A stretch of 64,000 nucleotides of DNA from Pollenia angustigena. Lineage: Eukaryota; Arthropoda; Insecta; Diptera; Polleniidae. Made by a program: the position numbers and the translations under genes. This document shows, one piece after another, positions 1 through 8,669 of this stretch; the stretch's first letter is position 1; each line of letters opens with the position of its first letter. A model generated the notes under the pieces. The model searched no databases. It was not told the DNA's origin and was given only the letters and a program-made list of their open reading frames with translations. The stretch spans positions 250,630,830-250,694,829 of the forward strand of contig OV884057.1 of the NCBI GenBank assembly GCA_930367215.1, read 5' to 3'.

Positions 1-23
1 TTCACTCCTATCGTGGTAAGCAA

Positions 24-120
24 ATTTAAAATACGCCTGAGACTGTTTGGTAATAGATTAAAGGAACTAAGTTCACGTTCTCTTTAATCTATTACCAAAC
101 TGTCGCAGGCGTTTTTTAAA
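24..120. repeat. Palindromic hairpin, copy 1
   Basis: The left arm runs from about 24 to 66 and the right arm from about 75 to 120. Both carry the same TTTGGTAATAGATTAAAG core in opposite orientation around the short loop TAAGTTCAC. It can fold into a single ~95-nt hairpin. A diverged direct copy lies at 301-409, and the 180 bases between them hold a shorter inverted repeat (AAGGGTGATT at about 136-145, AATCACCCTT at 286-295). It is probably a foldback MITE or part of one. No gene is seen here. Confidence 0.75.
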
Positions 121-300
121 TTCGCCAACAACGAAAAGGGTGATTATGTAAGCCGTACACGATACGGCAAACTTTCTACCTTGTAAAATTGAGGTGATAT
201 AAATGTAAACACAAACGACTTTGACAACGACTTTCGTAATGAGGCTGAATAAGTTTAAAAAAAAACCTAACAAAGTTTTGAATAAATCACCCTTGTGTTT

Positions 301-409
301 GGCGTATTTAAAATACGCCTACGACAGTTTGGTAATATATTAAAGGAAAAAAGTTCACATTCTCTTTAATTTATTACCAAACAGTCGTTGGCGTATTTTA
401 AATACGCCT
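301..409. repeat. Palindromic hairpin, copy 2
   Basis: This is a second copy of the hairpin at 24-120, in the same orientation. Each end is itself a small palindrome (GGCGTATTTAAAATACGCC at 301-319 and a matching one at 391-409), so palindromes are nested at two scales. The central loop again reads AAGTTCAC. Confidence 0.75.
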
Positions 410-1858
410 TTTTTCCCTTTCATTTCACAAGAAAAAAAATCCCTGGGAGTTTTTATGTTTAATAATTTAAATTGTTCAATTGCCCTTCGAAAATCATAAG
501 TTTTCAAATCACTCATTTACTTTAATATTGCCATAATTTAAAAATATGTACTATTTTTCAAAAGAGCCGTATCAAGTTTTTGATCAAAAATATCGTTCTT
601 ACACAAAATATATCGTTTATTCTGAAAAACATACAATATTACAATTAAGACCATAATTTCCAAACTGAGTTTGTTGTAATCAATATTATTAAAAAAAAAA
701 ACGTATTATGGCAAGTAGAATAACGATATGGGGCATAGTCTGAAATGCGTCTGAAGCGAATCTATGATTAGTTTGCGATGTCATGCAAATAAGCTGATAT
801 CAACGCGTCAATGTTGCGCAGTTTCGTTAAATTTTTGGCACAATATGCATCAGCCATTTTTTGATGCGTGTTTATCATTTGATTGCGCATCAGTTGCTCT
901 TGTTATGTTTTTTTCGAAGCGCTGACTTTTGCAGCAATTCTTTTACGCTAGCGCTGCTCATCAGATACAGCGCAGTGAATGATGCATTTCCGAACATGCA
1001 ATCATTTTTGTTTCTAACGATTCAGATAGAATTTATTTACACAATATCAATCAAATATACATATGTATTGTGCACATTTCTGCATACTTATCTAAAAAAA
1101 ATCGAGCTTTTTGACTTATGACACTTTTGAAGTTAATGAGAGAAATACTGATTTTTTTAATTAAAATTTGGTCAACTCCAAATTTGTAAAATAAAGGAGT
1201 TCTAAAAAACACCACATTGTTTTTGTTGCATTTGTAAATGGCTCTGCGAATAATAAAAAAAGATAATTTTTTTTTGTTTGTAAACAAAAAATATATAATA
1301 TTAAGGGAAATCACGATGGGTAGTGCAAAGTGTGCAAACGATGCAAATGCGTGCAAAAATACACACATTTGCACAACACAACAACAAAATGTACGTATAT
1401 ATATAAGTTTATATAACATATTAAGTTTTAATTAACAATTTGCTCTTTTATAAAAAAGTTTTAAACAATAGCCACAATTTACTTTAAAATTCGAACTAGT
1501 TTGGCCATTATTTGTAAACTTTTGTGCCATAGTGTAAGAAAGGCATAAACAAATTAAAAATCAAATACACAAAATGCTTAAAATTCAAGTAAAATGTGAA
1601 AACAATTACAATTTATAAAAAAAATTTATTGCTAAATAAGCGTTTAAAACTAAAAAAATAAATAAAAACAAAAAAAAAAAAAAATCACCGAATATGACCC
1701 TTATTTTTTTAAAACTTTGTATTATATATATGTATTTTTTTAAATTTAATTTTTACAAATTTAAATTTTTTCTTAATTTTTTATATTCATAAACTGATAT
1801 TTTTCTACAAACAAAAACTTTTATTTAATTATAATTTTGTGCCATTAAAGATTTAATG
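410..1858. other. AT-rich region, no gene recognised
   Basis: This is AT-rich sequence with poly-A and poly-T runs. Only short ORFs occur and none resembles a known protein. Between about 740 and 1000 the motif GATGCG/CGCATC recurs several times on both strands without forming a clear array. Confidence 0.6.
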
Positions 1859-1994
1859 CCTGTTTTTAGAAAATGAAAACAAAAATTCGTGTGTGAAATT
1901 AAATTGAAAACAAAAACAAATTTTCGTATTTTATTGTCGTTTTCAATATGACTTCTCACACGAAACGATGTTTTATTTTTTTAAAAACAGGCTG
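1859..1994. mobile_element. Small MITE-like inverted repeat
   Basis: The ends GCCTGTTTTTA (1859) and TAAAAACAGGC (ending about 1992) are exact inverted repeats. Further in, TTCGTGTGTGAA pairs with TTCTCACACGAA. It is about 135 bp with no coding capacity. I could not identify a target duplication. Confidence 0.6.
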
Positions 1995-2924
1995 TTAGTG
2001 ATTGTTAAAACGATTTATATTTTTTTTTTTCAAATACAGTATAAAAATAAAATTATTGAAATCAAAAATTTCAATTACTATATTAAAAAAAAATACAATA
2101 AATTTGATGATATTGTTTTGTTTTCACAGACAAAGAAAAAATAATAAACATACAAAAAAGGTACTCTTAGTGGCTTCCTTTTTTTATATTTTTTTAAATA
2201 AACACAATTTTTTTAATGACTACACGACGCCATCATTTCTTTTCAGAATAATTTTCTTTTTAAATTTTACACTGATTTTCCTTTACAAAAAAAAAAAAAA
2301 AATCCTCGCTTTTGTATTAATTTTGGGTTTTTTGTTTTCAAATGTATTATTATCGTTAAAGAATACGAACAAAGTATAAAAAAATATATATTTTATATGC
2401 GTACTGTACTAAAATGAACAGCAAAATATTACAAACTTTACAATTCTTTTCCAAAAAAATAAAAGTATTGTGGAAAAAAGTTTTTATTTAAAATTTTATA
2501 TTCTATATTTTTTAAATTTTGCAAAAACTAAAAAACTCCATTATAAGTTAAAACTTGAACAGACAAACAATCCTTTTTGGTATATTGAGATAATAAAAAA
2601 CAAAACATTGATTCATAAAAGCAACAAAAAAACAAACCAACAAAAAATTATTAAATATGTACCAAAAATAATGTATACTGTTTTAAACTATCTCATAGTT
2701 TTCTAAAACAATTTTTTTTTTACAGATAAGTTGCAGCGTTAATCAAGAGAGAGAGAGTAAGAAAGTTAATTGCAAGTCCATTTTTGTACTCAATAAATAA
2801 AAGTTTCGAAGGACTGGATTATATTATAAGTCTAAAAAAACTTAAAAAGTGATAGCAAGCTCGATAATATCGCTTAAATATTTCAATAGTGCCAAAATTG
2901 TAAAAATACTTTTTAATGGTGGGG
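1995..2924. other. Very AT-rich region, no gene recognised
   Basis: This stretch is dominated by A and T runs. ORFs of 78-125 codons occur, but they consist almost only of F, K, N, I and L, as expected from composition alone. There is a short GA microsatellite near 2747-2757. Confidence 0.6.
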
Positions 2925-3427
2925 TGTCATAAAGCCATATGGCGTCAAGTCTCATTCCATTGAGACATAAGGGCATATTCCATTAAGTCTGAATATCATT
3001 GGACTTAACGCCATAAATTTTTTCCGAAAAATGTGTCATAAAGCCATATTTTTGATAATGATTGCATGTCACCCTATTTCCTAAAGCTATTCACCCTTAT
3101 TCTATTTGGCGTCGGCAATAACAATGGCAATTTTAATTCTTATCAAAGACAACATCAGTTCTATGTTAAATTGGTATTTTGTAAGAGTATTATGACGCCG
3201 TTGACTATTTATCGATAATGTTAATAAAATACAGCACACATCTCTAATGTTAAATCAGCTGATTCATTTTGTTTACTGTTTTTTTTATAAGAAAAAAAAT
3301 TCTGTGCTGTTTGTGCAAATTTTAAGTTAAATAAAAATTTGTTTGTAAAAAAATAATGTTTAAATGAAAATTTTTTTATTATATTAAATTTTCCCAAGTA
3401 CCTAATGGATTTTTTTTAACCTTTTTA

Positions 3428-3762
3428 AGATCTGACAGTTATTTTCGGCTGAATAAACTTTCTTTTAAACATGTGTTGGAAATAATAGAGCCTCATTTAA
3501 AAAAGGGAACGTTTGTTCCAAACACAATATATTTGCAGCAACATTGCGTTTTTTGGCCCAGGGATCGTACCAGCTCAGCGTTGGAAATTATTTCCACTTT
3601 TGACTGTCCCAGCCACAAGTTTAAAAATTTTGTCTGAGATTCTGGAAGCCATGAAGAGAGAACTTTGTCCACAATGGATAAATTAAAGTTGCATTTCTTT
3701 GAAAAGCTGCATTTCCAGGTGTAATTGGCTGTGTGGACGGAACCCACATCAAAATTTTAGCT

Positions 3763-3765
<3 letters not shown>
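3428..3765 (+). pseudogene. PIF/Harbinger transposase fragment
   Basis: The plus-strand translation gives a stretch beginning RSDSYFRLNKLSFKHVLEII and continuing to CVFWPRD. This matches the N-terminal part of Harbinger transposases in style (FRxxKxxF...ll..I). About 100 codons later comes GVIGCVDGTHIKILA, the hallmark first-aspartate motif of the Harbinger DDE nuclease (G-IDGTHI in active members). Reading frames change between the two parts and a stop occurs near 3635, so it is broken. The second Asp and the Glu are absent because the sequence runs into poly-A at 3766. The family assignment rests on these motifs. Function in an active relative would be cut-and-paste transposition with TWA targets. 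Confidence 0.75.
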
Positions 3766-3795
<30 letters not shown>

Positions 3796-3813
3796 AAGAC
3801 CACCATCTCTTCT

Positions 3814-3918
3814 TTAATCACAAGGGATATTTAATTTATTAGGAAAAGAGACCCTGCATAATCCTCTGGCTAGTAATGGATTTTTTTCAAGCTCTTCCAC
3901 TAGCTTCTCGAACTGGCA
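3814..3918 (-). pseudogene. Harbinger Myb/SANT-like protein fragment
   Basis: Reading the minus strand from 3918 down to a TAA at 3814 gives a run containing FEKLVEELEKNPLLARG. This has the style of the Myb/SANT-like DNA-binding proteins encoded beside Harbinger transposases (L-efLekNP-lArG). Only about 34 codons remain. The upstream part is separated by the MITE at 3923-4271, whose insertion probably truncated it. It converges with the transposase fragment. The assignment is moderate because the piece is short. Confidence 0.5.
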
Positions 3919-3922
3919 CTTA

Positions 3923-4271
3923 GGCCCAGAACAGACGGTGAAACGCAACTGCAACGAAACTGCAACTTCTAGTTATTTTCGAGTTTCATTTGAGTTTATG
4001 CCATAGACTCCTTTGAAGGACCACACACGACGCGACCATTTTGAGATTAGTTTGAAATGCATTGGAAATCAGTTGCATTGAAACCGGCGTGCAGGAAACT
4101 CTTGTTTGCGTTTCATCTGTTTTCAAAGAAAATCGAAATGATTGTGATAATTTTATAACATTCTGGTACAATTCCGGTTGCAGGGTGTGTGGAAAACGAT
4201 TGAAACTGGTTTCAAAATAATAATTTCTAAAGGGTTTCGTTGCAGTTGCGTTTAACCGTCTGTTCTAGGCC
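3923..4271. mobile_element. Harbinger-type MITE with TTA target duplication
   Basis: Ends GGCCCAGAACAGACGG (3923) and CCGTCTGTTCTAGGCC (ending 4271) are inverted repeats that continue inward as GAAACGCAACTGCAACGAAAC. Both sides carry the 3-bp direct repeat TTA (3920-3922, 4272-4274), the target preference of PIF/Harbinger elements. It is non-coding and lies inside the larger Harbinger relic. Confidence 0.85.
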
Positions 4272-4637
4272 TTAGTTGTTATTTTAATTTTTTCAATTAT
4301 ATCCACAAAAAATATATCAAAACACAACACAAATGAAGAAAAATATCAAAACCGCCAAAGAAATAATGATTGCAGCCAACCATAACGTAAAATTTTTAAA
4401 AACACGACACAAAGCAGCACATGACAACACTAAAAATGCCGACGACAAAATCAAGGGCAATTTAAGGCAACAGCAACGCCAATTTTTCTTAGAAAATACC
4501 AAACATATGTTAACAGTCATCGCAATATGGCAATATTGCCAACGGGAATACGAAATTGAAACAAAACATAAAAAACGGCGTTGTTTACTGTTGACGACGC
4601 CAAATAGAATAAGGGTGATTAAGTATAGCCGGCCTTT

Positions 4638-4790
4638 GGCCGGGCGCAAGGATTTTCTTCTCCATGGTATAACAAACACCGGCTTCGCTTACTAAAGCTT
4701 CTCTGTATAGCCGGCCTTTGGGCGGGCGCAAGAAGCTTCAGTTAGCGAAGCCGATTTTTTGTATACCATAGAGGAGAAAATTCTTGCGCC
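4638..4790. repeat. Foldback repeat next to the Harbinger end
   Basis: Left arm GGGCGCAAGGATTTTCTTCT and right arm AGGAGAAAATTCTTGCGCCC pair, as do CGGCTTCGCTTACTAAAGCT and its inverted partner at about 4730-4755. TATAGCCGGCCTTTG occurs twice (about 4625 and 4707). It is a ~150-bp hairpin, probably a separate MITE. From 4791 to 5517 there is no gene, only a poly-A run near 5142-5163 and repeated ATGCATATTTTTGC motifs near 5330-5390. Confidence 0.65.
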
Positions 4791-5521
4791 CAAAAGTGTT
4801 TTCGTTATATTTTTAATATATACATATATCCAGAGAAAAAATAGCAAAACAATTTCTATATTTTTTTAATTTGGGGACTTAGTTCATTTTGGGTTTGGGG
4901 AGTTAGTTCATTGGTGACTTAGTTCATACCGCCTAAATAGGCATATTAAGTGAAATAAAGCATTTGTAACGCAAAACATCAAGTGGGACATAAACCCATA
5001 ATGGCTTTATGTCCCATTCCACTAAAATTGATATGAGACTTAAGGCCATATCAACATTTTGGCTTTATGTCCGTTTGAATTGAGGCATAAAGCCATTATG
5101 GATTTATCTCCTATGGCTTACTGGCACCCCACCCTTTAAAGAAAAAAAAAAAAAAAAAAAAAATACGATCTTTACCCTGCATGTCCATTATAATTTTTTA
5201 TGTGTTATGACTAGGGATGCGATTTCCATGCAAATTCATGTTTTTTGTCGATTAACTAAAATCGATGTCGACCAATTATCTTCCCAAATCATTCAATTTG
5301 CGTTAAAATGGCATCGATTTGTTTTTGCTTATTGTTGCATATTTTGGTAAAAATGCATATTTTTGCATATTTTGGTTTAAAATGCTTATTTAAAATTTTT
5401 GAGCGATATATTTTTTAAAGTCCCATATTATAAAAAGGATACAAGATAAGATCTTTGAATTTATAACCGATGCATGGTTAAGGCAGCCAATTGTCCTAAA
5501 ACAATATATCCAAAACTGTTA

Positions 5522-5626
5522 CATGTTACTGGCTGGGCACATGGGTTACACCGAGTTGCCGAGGAAATTAGAAGCCAATTTCGATAATATTGATGTATTG
5601 GTTTCATACGGGAAAAAATATTTTTA
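5522..5626 (+). pseudogene. hAT-like transposase fragment
   Basis: The plus strand reads [20 protein letters not shown], then after a one-base frame change [14 protein letters not shown] and a stop. This H-t-lAH-LhRVaE-ir-F--vd-Lis--KK pattern is known from insect hAT transposases related to CGGBP1-like proteins. Only about 35 codons survive. The flanking DNA with repeated GCATATTTTTGCAT motifs may be the rest of the element. The frameshift means it is non-functional. Confidence 0.5.
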
Positions 5627-5634
5627 AATACATT

Positions 5635-5843
5635 TGAAAGAAAAATTTGTCAAATCGATGGAGCCGTTTGTTGATTTTAGGTAAATCAAAAAAAGTGGGC
5701 GTGAAAGTGGGCGGGGCAAAATTTTCTTTCCGTAAAATCCTAAGTTGGATCATGGCGATGATTTTAAAGATAAAATCGTCCAAATCGGTCAAGTCGTTCT
5801 CAAGTTATGCGCTTAATAGAAAAAGTGGGCGTTAAAGTAAGCG
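5635..5843. repeat. Helitron-like repeat, half split off by LINE-A
   Basis: The sequence GAAAGAAAAATTTGTCAAAT and the following ~170 bp (GGGCGGGGCAAAATTTTCTTT, CATGGCGAT) recur at about 12228-12360 on the other side of LINE-A. The target duplication of LINE-A lies at its right edge (5831-5844). The two halves were one continuous repeat before insertion. Confidence 0.7.
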
Positions 5844-6095
5844 TTTTTTTTTTTTTTTTTTTTTTTTTTTTCATTATTTATTTATTGAATCTTCATATAT
5901 TAAATATGAACTAACAATAATTAATCAAATCTTAACCTAATATTATTTTTTGTCCTGCCAGTGCCAGACAAAAATTTTGTTCATCGCGGGTTCTGTTCAC
6001 TTTTATAGGTGTTTATCGCTCATCTAATTGGACAAGTGCCGCAGTGTCTCTTCTTCTTAAGCGAGTGTGGCCGCTATCATTTAAAATATTTCGTG

Positions 6096-8669
6096 CTAGT
6101 GGGTTCGGGTGCAATTGGAGCCTTTTAAGTATTTTACTGCATATTTCGTAATCATAGTTTTAACTAATGGAACATTGAGATCCTTGTGAATATTTGAGTT
6201 TTTAATATACCAAGGGGCAGCTGTGATTATTCGAAGTAATTTATTTTGGCGCCTTTGAATTTTTTCGATATTAGAGGCCGAGGCAGTGCCCCATAACTGA
6301 ATACCATAGCACCAGATTGGCTTTAAGATGGAGTTGTAAAGAAGAAGTTTGCAGTCGAGACTAAGGACAGAGTTTCTTCCAATAAGCCAATGAATTTGGA
6401 TGGCTTTTAGTTTCATTTGAGTTAATTTTGCCTCTATATGGCTTTTCCACGTTAAACGGCGATCTAGATGAATACCGAGGTATTTTACATGCGAATTTTG
6501 AGGTATTATTTGATTATTCATTTTAATAGGGGGGCATGATTCCCGACGCAAGGTGAATGTTATATGTACGCATTTTTGCTCATTGACCTCTATCCTCCAT
6601 TGCTTTAACCATAGTTCGAGTTGAAATATATGATCCTGTAGGTATCGAGATGCTTCTTGACGGTTTTCGTGCACGCTCAAAAAAGCTGTATCATCAGCAA
6701 ATGTTGAAGTTTGTGTGTAGTTGTTTGTTGGCATATCCGAGGTATATATTAAGTATAAAAGTGGGCCCAGGATGCTTCCCTGAGGGACTCCAGCGTCAAT
6801 TTGCTGAGGAGAGCTTAAATAATCACCTTCTTTAATAATAAACTTTCGACCGACTAAGTAGCTTTCTAACAGCTTGTGTATGTTTACTGGTAAGTTTAGC
6901 TTCAATTTATGTAATAAGCCTTCATGCCAGACTTTATCGAAAGCTTGAGAAACATCGATGAAGAGAGCGGAACAATATTTTTTTTCTTCAAAGGCTTTTC
7001 TTATTGCGTTTACTATACGATGGGTTTGCTCAATTGTGCTGTGTTCTCTTCTAAAGCCGAATTGGTGGTTAGGAATACATCTATTATCATTTAAAATTGG
7101 GGTTAATTTTGACGCTAAAAGCTTCTCAAACAGCTTTGATATATTAGAAAGTAAGCTTATAGGCCTATATGACTCAACTTTTGTGTGATCCTTTCCAGGT
7201 TTAGGTATCATGGTGACTAAGGAGACCTTCCACTTTTGAGGATAGTATTCAAGGCGTAAAATAGCATTAAAAAATAAAAGAATAATTTTCTTTGCTATGC
7301 TGGGTAGCTCCAAAAGCATTTTGTTGCTGATCTTGTCAAAACCAGGAGCCTTTTTGGGGTTTAAATCACAAATAGCCTTTTCGATTTCTCTTATCTCAAA
7401 TCTTAGCGGAACAGCTGCTCTAGCAGCAACAGGTGGTAACTCGACCGCAATATCGTGAGATATATTTGGGGTAAATACGTTTTTTAAATGATTGACAAAC
7501 AGATTTCCTTTTTCAACATCATTTCTTGCCCAACTTCCATTGAAGTTTCTTAATGGTGGTTTAGAGACAACTGGCCTTTTGAGATTTCTAGCTGCACGCC
7601 ATAATGAGTAGTCTGATTGTGGGGTTGCATCAAGTTCCTTAATATATTTTTCCAGAGAAGCCGTTTTCTTAGTCTGCAGTAACTTTCTTAGTCTTTTTGT
7701 ACACTCTTTAAGTAAGTTCTTAAGTTGAGGGGATCTGTGCAATTGCCACTCTCTTCGAGCCCTCCTTTTTTCAGACAAAAGATGCTCGACATCTGTGGAA
7801 TATATTTTAATAGTTTTTGTTTTTTTGGGGGCAATATTGGAATGTTGAACAGCTAGTTTCAGAAAACTGTCAAAATTGTCAATAGAGCGATCTACATAAT
7901 CCGGTGTACTGAGCGGAATATTTTCTGTGCAATGGGTACTGAGATATTTTTTATATTTCAACCAATTAATTTGCGTAGCTGTCGTCGGAGGTACAATTCT
8001 ATTGGGGTTCATTATAGTAACAATTGTAGGTGTGTGGTCGGAAGATAAATCTAGGGAGGCTTCAACTTGAATCGTTTCTATGGGAATGTTTTTAACCACG
8101 CCGAAATCTATGACATCTGGAATTTTTTGAAGATCAGTGGGCCAATATGTTGGTTGTCCGCTCGCTACCACATTTAAATCCATTTTAGAAATTATGTTAA
8201 ATAAAACACGACCCTTTGGTGTTATAAGTCGCGACCCCCAGAGGGTATGTTTAGCGTTATAATCGCTAGCGGCTAGGAAACACGGTCCTAATGATTTAAA
8301 ATATTTACAATATTGGTCCTCCGATATTGAAAATCTAGGCGGGGAGTATAACGATGAAATTATTAGGTTTCTATTTAATTCCTCAACGCAAATGTTCGTT
8401 GCCTGGAGATAATCTTCACGATGATCACACATTAGGTAGTGTTTGACTCGGGCCTTTATTAAAATGGCAGAACCTCCACAAGCTCTATCTCGAGGGTCCT
8501 TGGTATCATATAGTATATAACCATTTATTTTAAACGTACTTCTTGAGGTCAAATGAGTTTCAGAAATCATCATGACATCAATTTGTTTATTTTTAAGAAA
8601 GTATTCTAATTCATTTTTATGTTGGCGGATGCCGTTTGCGTTCCAAAAACAAATTTTTAAACAGTTCAT
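6096..8669 (-). CDS. LINE-A ORF2: endonuclease-reverse transcriptase
   Basis: This 857-codon ORF encodes the enzyme that nicks target DNA and copies the LINE RNA into it. The N-terminal APE-type endonuclease (residues 1-215) shows FWNANG (N10, N12), SETHL (E37), SDYNAKH (D136, N138) and SSDH (D211, H212). The reverse transcriptase (about 430-740) shows YRPISLLS, FIDVSQAFD (D572), GVPQGSILGPLLY and FADD (D659, D660), then YLGIHLD. All catalytic residues look present. The start ATG overlaps the ORF1 stop by four bases (ATGA). The C-terminus ends in GSNCTRTH. A relative at 58.6 kb reads on for about 30 more residues because of one extra A, so this copy carries a late frameshift near 6122. RNase H is not seen, as is normal in jockey elements. 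Confidence 0.93.
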   Translation of the reverse strand: MNCLKICFWNANGIRQHKNELEYFLKNKQIDVMMISETHLTSRSTFKINGYILYDTKDPRDRACGGSAILIKARVKHYLMCDHREDYLQATNICVEELNRNLIISSLYSPPRFSISEDQYCKYFKSLGPCFLAASDYNAKHTLWGSRLITPKGRVLFNIISKMDLNVVASGQPTYWPTDLQKIPDVIDFGVVKNIPIETIQVEASLDLSSDHTPTIVTIMNPNRIVPPTTATQINWLKYKKYLSTHCTENIPLSTPDYVDRSIDNFDSFLKLAVQHSNIAPKKTKTIKIYSTDVEHLLSEKRRARREWQLHRSPQLKNLLKECTKRLRKLLQTKKTASLEKYIKELDATPQSDYSLWRAARNLKRPVVSKPPLRNFNGSWARNDVEKGNLFVNHLKNVFTPNISHDIAVELPPVAARAAVPLRFEIREIEKAICDLNPKKAPGFDKISNKMLLELPSIAKKIILLFFNAILRLEYYPQKWKVSLVTMIPKPGKDHTKVESYRPISLLSNISKLFEKLLASKLTPILNDNRCIPNHQFGFRREHSTIEQTHRIVNAIRKAFEEKKYCSALFIDVSQAFDKVWHEGLLHKLKLNLPVNIHKLLESYLVGRKFIIKEGDYLSSPQQIDAGVPQGSILGPLLYLIYTSDMPTNNYTQTSTFADDTAFLSVHENRQEASRYLQDHIFQLELWLKQWRIEVNEQKCVHITFTLRRESCPPIKMNNQIIPQNSHVKYLGIHLDRRLTWKSHIEAKLTQMKLKAIQIHWLIGRNSVLSLDCKLLLYNSILKPIWCYGIQLWGTASASNIEKIQRRQNKLLRIITAAPWYIKNSNIHKDLNVPLVKTMITKYAVKYLKGSNCTRTH

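Larger units (their letters stand above)
3091..4618. mobile_element. Decayed PIF/Harbinger-like DNA transposon
   Basis: A perfect 23-bp terminal inverted repeat bounds this element (3091-3113 and 4596-4618; inner part CTATTTGGCGTC). It encloses remnants of a Harbinger DDE transposase (plus strand, 3428-3765) and of a Myb/SANT-like protein (minus strand, 3814-3918), the two-gene layout known for PIF/Harbinger. A MITE at 3923-4271 is nested in it, and a poly-A run lies near 3766-3795. The K-rich 120-codon ORF at 4333-4695 overruns the terminal repeat and is probably fortuitous. The element cannot be autonomous. Confidence 0.75.
2925..5135. repeat. Outer inverted-repeat block enclosing the Harbinger relic
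   Basis: The left edge reads GGTGGGGTGTCATAAAGCC (from about 2928) and the right edge reads GGCTTACTGGCACCCCACC in inverted sense (ending about 5133). The ~150 bp inside each edge repeat the motif CATAAAGCCATAT and its complement. This looks like the long, subrepeat-rich ends of another transposon into which the 3091-4618 element inserted. No target duplication could be settled. A three-fold short repeat of GACTTAGTTCATT lies at about 4873-4928. Confidence 0.5.

Noticed and set aside
2002..2706. ORFs of 125 and 78 codons on the plus strand
   Set aside because: They consist almost entirely of F, K, N, I and L in extremely AT-rich DNA, with no motif or conserved feature.
4333..4695. 120-codon ORFs on both strands
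   Set aside because: They run across the Harbinger terminal repeat into a foldback repeat. Overlapping open frames on both strands suggest chance.
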